64,000 nucleotides of DNA, taken from NCBI GenBank assembly GCA_963751695.1, contig CAVVVP010000005.1, positions 62,001-126,000 of the forward strand, written 5' to 3'. Made by a program: the position numbers and the translations under genes. Below are positions 42,382 through 52,514 of this stretch, piece after piece. The notes under the pieces were generated by a model, which worked only from the letters and a program-made list of their open reading frames with translations, did not search any database and had not been told where the DNA came from. Each line of letters starts with the position of its first letter. The first letter of the stretch is position 1. The stretch is from SZUA-22 sp963751695. GTDB taxonomy: Bacteria > Bacteroidota > Ignavibacteria > Ignavibacteriales > Melioribacteraceae.

Positions 42382-45349
42382 TTATTTAAGTAATAATAAT
42401 TTTTTTACTATTCTAGAGTTATCGGATTGTAATTTATAAAAATATACCCCGCTTGAAATATAACTCCCATCGAAAGTAACATAGTGGTAACCTGCCTGAT
42501 TAAATCCTTCATACAATACAGCAACTTCTCTCCCTAAGGAATCATATACTTTTAACGACACAAAACTTTTTACAGGAATATAATATTCGATCTTAGTACT
42601 TGGATTAAAAGGATTTGGATAGTTTTGGCTTAATTTGCAATTGTCAGGAAATTGTTTCTCATTCTCCTTAATACTGGTAACGATTACTGAATTAATCCTA
42701 CCGGGTGTACCATGATTTAGAGAAGATTTCCAGTTTTCTGCAATTGAATTATTCAAATCACTATCAATTAATTCCAAAGAAGATCCATCACCGTCAGCTT
42801 CAGTTGGCCATGGATCCTTATCATCATAAGTTAAAGAATCTACAATTTCATCCTCATTATTGAACAATCTTACCAATTCTCCTGAACCGCTCAATCCAAA
42901 ACCGGTCTCACCGATATAGTTATACACATCAGGAAATCGATCAGTAAAAGCACTATCATTATCAATTAAAACTAAATATTCATTTGAATTAATCTATTAA
43001 TCCTGTTGGGATAATAAATTTATGGTCATCATCACTATCTGAAAAATACCATCCACCAATATTAACTGAATCCACACTTCTATTATATAATTCAATCCAG
43101 TCACCAGATTCAAAATCATCGGTAGAATTATAATTTATTTCATTTATAACAATTTTCTTCACACCAGAAGTATCGACTGAAAATGATGCAATTAAATTTG
43201 TTGAAGGTGTAACATAAAGATCAATAGCCTGATCATTTGAAGTTATAGCACCGGTCCATCCATCGAATTTATAACCAGGATCTGGAATTGCTTCAAGATG
43301 AATTTCATTGTCCTGAAAATACAATCCAGACCAAGGGAAATCCGTAGCTTGTAAATGAAGAGAATTTAGTTTGACAGCACCACATCCGGACGTATTTATC
43401 ATAATTTCTCCATCATCGCCGCTATCAAAAAAATTTCGAACATGACCTCGTAAATAACCTGGTCTATTTTGAGCAAAAGAAATCATTCTGTTAAGATTAT
43501 TACCATTTATCCCAAACCTGGTTCTGTGCCTGCCTATATCATCAACTATGTGATCTGCAATTGTATTCATTGTGTTAAGAACTCGTTCTGTAACAAAATT
43601 AGTGTTTAGTAAATCTGCGACTTGGTTTACAAATTGATTTTTAATTTTAGGATTTTCTACTATTTTGCGAGGTATGAAAGTTGATTCTACTGGTTTAGAC
43701 CACGGTCGTTGAGATGGGTCGCCAGAGAATAGATAGTCAACATGGTCTTCTGAATCGCCTTCATTATTCCATTCATATAAATTAAAACCAAAATCAAGAT
43801 CAAATAAAATCCAGCGCCATTTTCCTTCAGTACTTCTTTCCCGCCAATATTTTGAGTTATTGGCTGGCCAATCCTGACTGTTATAATAAACTTGCGCAGC
43901 ATAGTACAATATACACTCGTCAATATCTATCATACTATCAATAAAAGTATATGCTTCTTCAGTCGTTAAATCTTCTGTATCGAGATAGTCTATTAGCTGC
44001 TTATAGTTTATGGTATCTCCATGTATGGCTTCTAAATTACCTACCCATAAACCATATTCACCGTCCGGATCATTTACATCATCATTATAAGCACTATACC
44101 CTTCCATCATGTCAATATTATCTGGGTCTACACCATGTCGATTCCCAACGTAGTGTTCATTAATCTTCTCCCGGATATTATAAATTCCCCAGTATTCACC
44201 ATTTATATATGTCACGGCTGGTCTATATTCCAAGTAATCTATATCTAAATCCTTTACAAGTTTTTGCATAAAAGCATCACGAATATGGGTTTGCTCAAAA
44301 TCGTTGCCGGAGTTTCTTAAAATGAATGATTTGAATGTCTTTAATCTAAAGCCAGGAAAAAGATCATAATCCAACTTATTAATACCATAATCACTCTTAA
44401 ACTTCACCGCTAATGATTTCTGAACATATCTTCGTGTATAACCACCGTAAATATTAATTCCTACATTTTCTGAAAAACCTAAATTTTTATCATCATCAAA
44501 AAATTCAACATGTGCTGGTCGCTCCCAATCTTCTTCGTAATTTATATAAATACCTGAATCTGGATCAAATAGATTATCTGGATCTGTTGAGAGTGAAACA
44601 ACAGGTAAATTTGTGTTTTCGTTTATTAAATATGTGCGGTATATAGTCGGTCCTAACACTAGATTACTATTCAAACTTGCTGCTTTGAGTATGGTTGTGT
44701 TTGAAATAGTTATCGGCTCAGTATATTCTGTTGAGAATTCGTTTGGATCACTTCCATCTATGGTATAGAAAATTTGACTATCCATTGCGAATAGTTCAAC
44801 CAATAAAGGAGAGCGATAAAATCCACTTATATGAGAAACTGAGATTGTGTCATCATTAATTTCAAACTCTTTACCAGTGTTGGGAGAACCTGGTGTTGGT
44901 TCTTGGAATACCCAATTAGAATCTGCATCATATAATCTTGCATAAGATAAATCTGTAAAAGAGGGTGGCAAAATTACTTTCTCAACAATTGATCCTGTTG
45001 AATCACTGAACAATACCTCTTCTCCCGAAGCACTAATTTTGAAATTTGTATGCCAGTAAATTCTATTTGTATCCTTATCGGATGCAAAAACAATTAAATA
45101 TTCCCCTGGTGCAACAATCACATTACCAAATTGCCACTTATCAATTTCTAGCGAATCATCGCTCAAATAATAACCTTTGAGGTCAATTTCAATCGAGCCT
45201 GGATTGAAGAGTTCAATCCAATCAGAAGCATCGCCATCTTCATCATAAAAAGTAGTAACGTTGGAAGCCAATATTTCATTAATTACTATGTTTTGGCCCA
45301 ATAAGTGTTGTGATAAAAATAGTAATGTGATAAGTAGGAACATTTTCAT
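42382..45349 (-). pseudogene. CotH-like secreted surface protein with lamin-tail domains and sorting tail, split by one frameshift
   Basis: From 45,349 the frame encodes a signal peptide, a lamin-tail domain (NIVINEILASNVTTFYDEDGDASDWIELFN), a chitobiase-like C-terminal module (FYTIDGSDPNEFSTEY), a large CotH kinase-like domain (about 250-620: HVEFFDDDKNLGFSENVGINIYGG, FILRNSGNDFEQTHIRDAFMQ, RWILFDLDFGFNL) and the start of a second lamin-tail domain. It stops at 42,989 after PTGLID. One base over, the frame continues NSNEYLVLIDNDSAFTDRFPDVYNYIGE and runs through the rest of that domain to a type IX sorting tail at 42,382. Restored length is about 985 residues. CotH domains phosphorylate proteins in spore coats; in this setting the substrate is unknown. 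Confidence 0.82.
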
Positions 45350-45422
45350 TTGTTTACCTTGTCAATTGGTTAATATTTCAAATTATTTTTGAAATACATA
45401 TTTATTATTTAGTTTTTAAAAG

Positions 45423-48400
45423 TCATTTCAGAAACACTAATTTTTTTGTCTCTATAAAATTATCAGTCATTAGTCGATAAAAATATATACCGCTTGCAAA
45501 ACTATTTCCATCAAAAGTAACAGTATACTTACCTTCCCTATTAATGCCTTCAAATAATGTTGCTACTTCTTCACCTAATAAATCATATACTTTCAATGAC
45601 ACATAAGTTTGCTTTGGAATTGTGTAGTCAATATTGGTAATTGGATTAAAAGGATTTGGATAATTCTGTCCAAGAGAGTAATCATCTATTACTTCAATTA
45701 ACATTCCTATATCAGTAGGATTACAAAGGTTTTCAGCATCATCTCCCATCCCCAATGGAGGATAGAGAGAATTTGTCAGACAAATTTTGTCTAGTTTTGC
45801 ACCATCTTCCCTATAAGCAATGGTCAGAATGTGGTCTCCTTCTGTTAGTGTATAATCACCAAATTTAATCCATTGCCATCCACTAGTAACTAATCCATTA
45901 TTCATTACAAACTCCCCATTGTCCATTTTTACCCAAAAGGAATCGTCATCATAGGTTGGACAATTCAACCGAGCAAATACCGAATAGCTTCCAGTTGTAT
46001 CCGATATGAATGGAATAGTAATGAGAGCTTCACCGCCACTTTGGGGTTCAGTAAGACTTTGTATACCAGATTTAACAGTAACATATTTTCCATTTGAAGC
46101 CTGGATATCTTCTAATATATCCCAATTCTCCCCCACTGTTGCGCATTCAGGTTCAAAATAATGTGATTCAATCCCAGACGTATCAGATTGTTCATATAAA
46201 GTATCTGCACCAAGAAATAAATTTAGATCAACTGATTCACCGAGTAATTGATATCCGGCAGCATTTGGGTGTAGCCAGTCATTAGAATAGGTTGCATAAA
46301 GCTTTGTAGTATCTGAAGGATCGCGAATAGCTTTGTCGAAATCGATGCATTTATCAAAATTGCCAGATGTGCGAATCCATTTATTTACCTCAACACGCAC
46401 TGCTTCACGAGCGGCGGAATAATAACTATGCCCATTAAATGGAGTAATTGTTGCTCCGTAAATTCTGATATTTTGATTATGGGCTTGGGAAATCATGCTT
46501 CTATAGGCATTTATAATATTATCGGCAGATTGATTAGCACCAATATCATTTACCCCATAAAAACAAATTATCCAACGCAATCCTGCTTGCTCAAGAATGT
46601 CTTGTTGAAATCGACTAAGTCCAGAACCAATTACTGTAGTGGCTCCAATTCCTAGATTAAGAACACCTACATGAGAAGTTGATATATCATCAAGAAGTTT
46701 TTCGGAAAAATAGTCTGTCCATTTATTACCTGGTCCATTGTGCACACCATATGCATCTGTAATAGAGTTACCAATTACTGCAACTGATGCTGATTTCGGT
46801 TCTGACTTTACATCTATTGAACTAAGATTATACCATCGCTCAACTATTGTTGCGCCGGTAAAATCTGCAGATTTAGATTGATCACCTTCTAGGATATAAG
46901 AATCTGTTCGAGATCCGTAGTGAAATGTCATATTAGAGGAGGTTTCACATTGTCCATAATATATCGTAATTGCTAAATACATACCAGGAGCAAGAGAATA
47001 ATCTATTGGGTCTGACGTTACCTCTGAATATGCATTCATGGTAACAGATTGACTTCCATTGAATTTCAACTCTTTTATAGTCGTCGTATCAATTACACTT
47101 GTCCCTGATGATGCTGCAAAATTTACTGAATTTATTGTAACTGGAGTTGGGCTTGTTATATTCGAAAATTTTACACGGAGTGTATCACCAGCAATAGATG
47201 TGCGTATAATTTGACGTAGAGTATTGTTAGCTAAATAAGGTGATGGTGGAGTATTTGTTCCTGCTGCATAGGGTGCTGTACTCCAAGTACCAACCCATCG
47301 AGATTGTGAATTATTAGCATTTACCTTTATAAGAACACGGCGATAAGCATAAAGACTAGGACTTCCTGAATCGTTTAATTCCAAAATTATGTGAATGTCT
47401 TTATCCACAGCATCAGTAGGGACTTGTATTGTTGGCGCATCAGTGTTCGAATTTTCAATACTTACGGATCTTCCAAAATATGAACTAGCCTCCTTATACC
47501 ATGACCATTTATATGACAGAGAATCACCATCAGGATCAAATGAACCAAACGCATTTAGGTATACTGTTGAGCCTGGTGAAGCAGAAATTTCTAAAACCTG
47601 TTTGGTTGAATCTCCATTAACAATAGCAATAGGATGATGGTTTGCTTCAGAATATTCACTTTTAATGCTCCAATCCATACGTGCTTCAAAATCATTATCA
47701 TAACCAGACTGCCAGCGGCTTATCGCGGCAGAACCTTCAGATGTATTAGTGTACATATAATATGGATCATATTTTGATTCGTCTGAAATTTCGTTTACTT
47801 TTGACATGCCTCGAAGATTGGCTACCTTAGAATAGCTAAAACGACCACCCCAGCCTCCTTGATCAATCTTTTCTGGATCATTTAGACCGTTTAGATATAC
47901 ATGCATAAAACTTGGTGTATCTCCTTCGGTAGCATATTTGCGATCAGGATATTCTGCGCCCAATACCCCATGATTATGTATATTAATATCTATCCAGGCA
48001 TCTGAAGGAGCCCAACCGTAAACACCCGTAGCACGAATGTAAAAAAGATCAGGAAAGTTTTTTGTCAGCCAAGCTCCGCCATCATCCTGTCCAAGAATAT
48101 CAAATACACGTAACTTGCTTATGAATTCAGCCAACTCTTCAGAAGTACGTTCATTCTGAACCTTCCAGATAGCCTGTGCCACATTGTTAATACCACCCCA
48201 ACCAGTTACCCAAACCGGACGTGGATCTTCTTTATCAACTGCCTCAATAATCAATTCAGAACCTGGACTGTCTTTACTATCGCCTACCGCTCCCATTCCA
48301 TATTCTATTTGTCCTAAAACAGAGATTGATTTCAGGTATTCTGGAGTTGGATAACCATCTGCGTGCACAGTAAGATTGTCATAAACCTGTTCATATGCAT

Positions 48401-48644
48401 TAACTATTTTATCAAGCATTGAAGTAGAATTTTGAGTTGTTCTCCAACAGCCTGTAGCAACAATCAAACCTTCAACATCAAATTCATTAGAGCAAACTAA
48501 AAATCTAACCATAGATTGCTGGTCATCGGGATCGGCACCAAGGTCGGTAGTGTTAATAATTCTAGGTTTTAGATTGTTTTCTTGTGCAAATATTTGAAAA
48601 CAAACTAATAAAAAAATCAAACTTGCAGAAAAAATAGACTTCAT
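45423..48644 (-). CDS. Secreted DUF1593 / SGNH-hydrolase / CBM fusion with sorting tail
   Basis: A 1073-residue exported protein with four parts. Residues about 25-455: a DUF1593 nucleoside-hydrolase-like fold (TTDLGADPDDQQSMVRFLV, WVTGWGGINNVAQAIW) with its cellulose-binding-protein C-terminal sandwich. Residues about 460-830: an SGNH/GDSL esterase-like domain, VAVIGNSITDAYG (Ser; Asn replaces the usual Asp), LNLGIGATT, FYGVNDIG and the DWLHPNAAGY Asp-His pair. Residues about 840-980: a CBM35/6-like sandwich. Then the sorting tail. SGNH enzymes in xylan loci usually remove acetyl groups, so acetylxylan esterase is a reasonable guess. DUF1593 proteins are poorly understood. Confidence 0.82.
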   Translation of the reverse strand: MKSIFSASLIFLLVCFQIFAQENNLKPRIINTTDLGADPDDQQSMVRFLVCSNEFDVEGLIVATGCWRTTQNSTSMLDKIVNAYEQVYDNLTVHADGYPTPEYLKSISVLGQIEYGMGAVGDSKDSPGSELIIEAVDKEDPRPVWVTGWGGINNVAQAIWKVQNERTSEELAEFISKLRVFDILGQDDGGAWLTKNFPDLFYIRATGVYGWAPSDAWIDINIHNHGVLGAEYPDRKYATEGDTPSFMHVYLNGLNDPEKIDQGGWGGRFSYSKVANLRGMSKVNEISDESKYDPYYMYTNTSEGSAAISRWQSGYDNDFEARMDWSIKSEYSEANHHPIAIVNGDSTKQVLEISASPGSTVYLNAFGSFDPDGDSLSYKWSWYKEASSYFGRSVSIENSNTDAPTIQVPTDAVDKDIHIILELNDSGSPSLYAYRRVLIKVNANNSQSRWVGTWSTAPYAAGTNTPPSPYLANNTLRQIIRTSIAGDTLRVKFSNITSPTPVTINSVNFAASSGTSVIDTTTIKELKFNGSQSVTMNAYSEVTSDPIDYSLAPGMYLAITIYYGQCETSSNMTFHYGSRTDSYILEGDQSKSADFTGATIVERWYNLSSIDVKSEPKSASVAVIGNSITDAYGVHNGPGNKWTDYFSEKLLDDISTSHVGVLNLGIGATTVIGSGLSRFQQDILEQAGLRWIICFYGVNDIGANQSADNIINAYRSMISQAHNQNIRIYGATITPFNGHSYYSAAREAVRVEVNKWIRTSGNFDKCIDFDKAIRDPSDTTKLYATYSNDWLHPNAAGYQLLGESVDLNLFLGADTLYEQSDTSGIESHYFEPECATVGENWDILEDIQASNGKYVTVKSGIQSLTEPQSGGEALITIPFISDTTGSYSVFARLNCPTYDDDSFWVKMDNGEFVMNNGLVTSGWQWIKFGDYTLTEGDHILTIAYREDGAKLDKICLTNSLYPPLGMGDDAENLCNPTDIGMLIEVIDDYSLGQNYPNPFNPITNIDYTIPKQTYVSLKVYDLLGEEVATLFEGINREGKYTVTFDGNSFASGIYFYRLMTDNFIETKKLVFLK

Positions 48645-48798
48645 TTATCACTCACATATTTTTTAATTTTATTCATTATTTGCCAATATTTCACTAATAG
48701 TAGCACCCAATCCGCAGTTATTTAAGTTCTTTTAGAACCAAACCTTCTTTTTTCAATATCATTTGTAGATATTCATGCGTCATGAATTATCATGAATA

Positions 48799-50854
48799 TT
48801 AACAAGATCTGTGTCCATCTATATCAATAAAATCTACTTCATATTTTTTATTATTACTAAGAATGATATTTGCTCCCAAAGCTGAATATGCAGGAGTAAT
48901 ATCCATAATTTCTATACTTTTTATTGGCGATAATTCTTCCTCGCTCCATTCCATATCATCCATTTTATGAAGCAAAACAGATATTATCAATTCCATAGGT
49001 GGATTTTTTTCCATTCTCTTTTTATGGGCGTATATAACGGTACTTTCATCGGCTTCAGCATTTCGTCCCTCATGAGTTAAGCTTTTCACTTCATCCCACC
49101 CATTATAAGTTATCAGTGCCACCTTTCTTCCTGGTATGGCCGCAGTAACCACTTTTTTATTTCCATCTTCAAATTGTTTAACCGCTGCTTTAGCGCCTTT
49201 TAAATGAGGCAAGCCATAGTTTCCTAATGTTAGCTCATATTCAAATGCCATTCGCGAGCGGTCAACTCTTATTATACCACCCGGAATAATAATCTCAGCA
49301 AGGTCAATAATATAACCCACCCCATTGTTAGGCGGCTTGCGCATAATTGCCTGTCTATAAATTACATCATTTCTTACTCCATTATATAACATACTTTCAG
49401 ATGTAGTATATACGACATTTTTTTTTGAACTGTTTTGCAGTTTATGCCCAGTAAGATAAAAGTTTATATCGTCACCCCGCAAATCTCTCGGATCGAGGCT
49501 TCGGAAACAGTATTCCATCGCAGTGCCACCTTGCGGATTATGGTCTTCCCAAGGAAAATGTGTATTAAAAGCAAGTTTAGAATAGTTAGGATCTTGGTAG
49601 TAAACCTTTCCTGGGATTAATTCAGAAACTACCTGTTTTACCATGATTTGCAAGAACTATTCCGGGATTATTAAGAACTTCAACATTTGTTTCGTTTCCA
49701 AGATTTTCCCAAAATCCTTCATTTTCCTTAGATGTCCAGAAAGGTGAATCATTCGGTAATGCTAAGGCAATAAAAGGTATGAACATTATAAATGGACTTC
49801 CAGCACAACTATAATTCTGAAGCACATACTCAGTATGCCGGTAGTAACCAAGCGCAGGTATATCGTTGTGATAAAACTCTTCACGAGTCACAAACTGTAG
49901 CAATGAGCCGGAACAAAGTCTTCTAGCCATCCCAGGATCTAATGGAGATTCTCCTTTTAACATAAATGAAACTGGGAAACCACCGGATATCCAGGTTCTG
50001 TATGTAATACTCCTCGCCCACATATTCACATATCCATCTCGTCCGAAGAAGTTAATGTAGGTCTCATACAATGAGTATGCAGATTTTTCAATTGTCTCAG
50101 CTATTTTAGGGTAAAATTCATCCCCAAAAGTCCTACCCCAGATCGTTAGATAGACAATAAACAGACTGATTGTGTAGTAATTGTATGTCTGCTCAAGATA
50201 CCATCCATTACCTGAGTGATATGAAGTAACCCAAAGGAGGTGGCTTTTCAATAAATCATCATCAATTTCGTAACCATGTTTTTTAAGGAAAGAAAGTGTT
50301 ACAATATTAAATATACGCCAGTTATTCTGTGTAGTTCTGTGGTGCCCCCACTTTGAAATACATTCAACCATTTCATCTTTCTGTTTATCGGTATAAGTTG
50401 ACCAAATAGTATCCGGCATAAGGAGCAGGGTTTTAAACAACCCACCGAATTCGCATGTAAATTGGTAAGTTGAATCGGGTAGGTCTTCCGGCAAAGGTAA
50501 AGAATTTGGATGTCCAGGAGTAAATGCATTATATATATGTAGACTATAATAATCTCTCAATTTAATTCCACTAATAGTTACTTCATGATCATTGTGAATG
50601 AGCGGACCAGCAATATTAAAAGTTCTCTCCAGTGCTTCAAATTCAGCTGAGCGATAACGCCAATCAGGAGCATTAGGTTGTGGATATGTTTTCCCCGGAA
50701 CGATTGGAAATGATATAGGTGTTTCCATTGAATCAACATGTTTAAATGCTCTTTCTAGAATATATTTGCCGCATTCGATATAATGCTTTTTGGTCATTCC
50801 AGTAAATGGACTTAAATCAAAGTCCGGGTTTTTTACTTCAAAAACTTTTTGCAT
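48799..50854 (-). pseudogene. DUF2264 protein, split by one frameshift
   Basis: The frame from 50,854 encodes 410 residues of DUF2264 (SPFTGMTKKHYIECGKYILERAF, WRYRSAEFEALERTF, NNWRIFNIVTLSFLKKHGYE, DGWYLEQ-like YHSGNGWYLEQTYNYY, FGRDGYVNMWARSITYR) and stops after ANHGKTGSF. A second frame overlaps by 32 bp and continues with SELIPGKVYYQDPNYSKLAFNTHFPWEDHNP to 48,799, the expected second half. Removing one T from a TTT run near 49,630 restores a single protein of about 680 residues, the family's usual length. DUF2264 proteins have an alpha/alpha toroid like polysaccharide lyases and GH88/105 enzymes; activity is unproven. No signal peptide is evident. Confidence 0.8.
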
Positions 50855-50946
50855 ACTATAAATTCTTGTATTTTTTAAAATTTAGTTTATATATATAATT
50901 GAGTTTAAAAACAAAGTTCCTAATACGTTACTAAATAAAGTCTTAC

Positions 50947-52485
50947 TTATTTTAATAATTCAAGCAAGACTACTGAATTAGTCGGCAATCTCAGTAATAT
51001 TTTGTCATCTGTTAATTCCATCATATCAAACTTATCGGGTGCTACATATTCTGGTTTTTTAAAAGTCTTATGATCCTGAATGTTTTCTGAGGTTAGAATT
51101 TTACCTGAAATACCTTTTGAATTATAACCAATTATTTTTATTTCAACTTCCTGTGAATTTTTATTATCAATATTCGTCAAGGTTACATGCATTTTACCAT
51201 TTTGGTCTATTGATGACGAAACAGAAACTGCTGGAATTTTCTTCTCCACCATAACAAAATCATTGGAAATAAGTTTGAATGGCACTAGCAGTGCCTTCTG
51301 ATGAACACTATACATTTCCATAACGTGATACGTAGGAGTAAGAATCATTTTCTCATCTTTAGTTAAAATCACTGCTTGCAGAGCATTTATCATCTGCGCA
51401 AGATTTGCCATCCGAACTCTATCTGCATGGTTGTTGAAAATATTAAGGGTCAGGCCTGCAATCATTGCATCTCTTATTGTATTTTGTTGATAAAGTGCCC
51501 CTCCACCTTTCGGATCTGCATCATACCAGCCGCCCCATTCATCAACTATTAGCGCCACTCTTTTATCTGGATCGTACTTATCCATCACTTTTTTATTCTT
51601 GATAATGAATTCATCCATAAACCATGCTCTTTCCATAGTAGTAAAATATTCTTCATCATTAAATTCATAAGATGAGCTCTTATGCTCCCAATTAACTGAG
51701 TAATGATGAATGGATAATCCTTCAATGCGTCTGGCAGGAATTTCTTTCATAACTGTTTCTGTCCAACTGTAATCATCCCATCCAGGTCCTACAGCTATTC
51801 TGAAAAGTTCTTCTGAATTATAATAATTGGTCATAGCAGTCGCATATCGTTTATAAAGATCGACATAGTAATCTGCCGACATATGACCACCACAATCCCA
51901 TGATTCATTTCCAATACCCCAATAAGTTACACGCCACGGTTCGCTTCGGCCATTTTTTTCACGGAGATCTGTAAGATAACTTGTACCATTTTGATGATTC
52001 GTGTATTGCAGCCATTCTACAGCTTCCTGAACAGTTCCCGTGTTCATATTAACTGCTAAGTATGGTTCTGCTTCAAGCAATTCACACAAATTGAGGAACT
52101 CGTGTGTACCAAAGCTATTATCCTCGCGGTAATTTCCCCAAGAGAGATTCTCAATATATTTTCGTTCGTTTTTGGGTCCAATTGCCTCTTTCCAATGATA
52201 GGTATCAGCAAAACATCCACCGGGCCATCGTAGGTTTGGGATCTTCAATTTTCTAAGTGCCTCTATTACATCAGTTCGCACACCATTAATATTTGGAATT
52301 TTCTTATTATCTACTCCAACATATAAACCATCATATATTACTCTACCAAGATGTTCTGCAAAGTGTCCATAAATATGTTTACTTATCTTTATTTCGGCTG
52401 AATCCACAAATAGAGTAATCTTATTTTGAGCATTGATTAAAGTGCCGCATATTCCTACGAGAGCTAAAAATAATAACTTTCTCAT
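50947..52485 (-). CDS. GH51 alpha-L-arabinofuranosidase
   Basis: A 512-residue enzyme with a short signal peptide (MRKLLFLALVGICGTLINAQ). GH51 features are complete: SKHIYGHFAEHLGRVIYDGL, LRWPGGCFADTYHWKEAIGP, the acid/base Glu in YWGIGNESWDCGGHM near residue 195, and the nucleophile Glu in ALIVDEWGGWYD near 310, followed by the C-terminal beta-sandwich (VALLELLK-like end). It removes arabinofuranose side chains from arabinoxylan oligosaccharides. Most GH51 enzymes are cytoplasmic; the signal peptide here points to the periplasm. It is 29 bp downstream of the GH30 gene and so co-transcribed with it. Confidence 0.94.
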   Translation of the reverse strand: MRKLLFLALVGICGTLINAQNKITLFVDSAEIKISKHIYGHFAEHLGRVIYDGLYVGVDNKKIPNINGVRTDVIEALRKLKIPNLRWPGGCFADTYHWKEAIGPKNERKYIENLSWGNYREDNSFGTHEFLNLCELLEAEPYLAVNMNTGTVQEAVEWLQYTNHQNGTSYLTDLREKNGRSEPWRVTYWGIGNESWDCGGHMSADYYVDLYKRYATAMTNYYNSEELFRIAVGPGWDDYSWTETVMKEIPARRIEGLSIHHYSVNWEHKSSSYEFNDEEYFTTMERAWFMDEFIIKNKKVMDKYDPDKRVALIVDEWGGWYDADPKGGGALYQQNTIRDAMIAGLTLNIFNNHADRVRMANLAQMINALQAVILTKDEKMILTPTYHVMEMYSVHQKALLVPFKLISNDFVMVEKKIPAVSVSSSIDQNGKMHVTLTNIDNKNSQEVEIKIIGYNSKGISGKILTSENIQDHKTFKKPEYVAPDKFDMMELTDDKILLRLPTNSVVLLELLK

Positions 52486-52514
52486 TTCTTATTCCCTGTT
52501 AATTATTAATAGAA

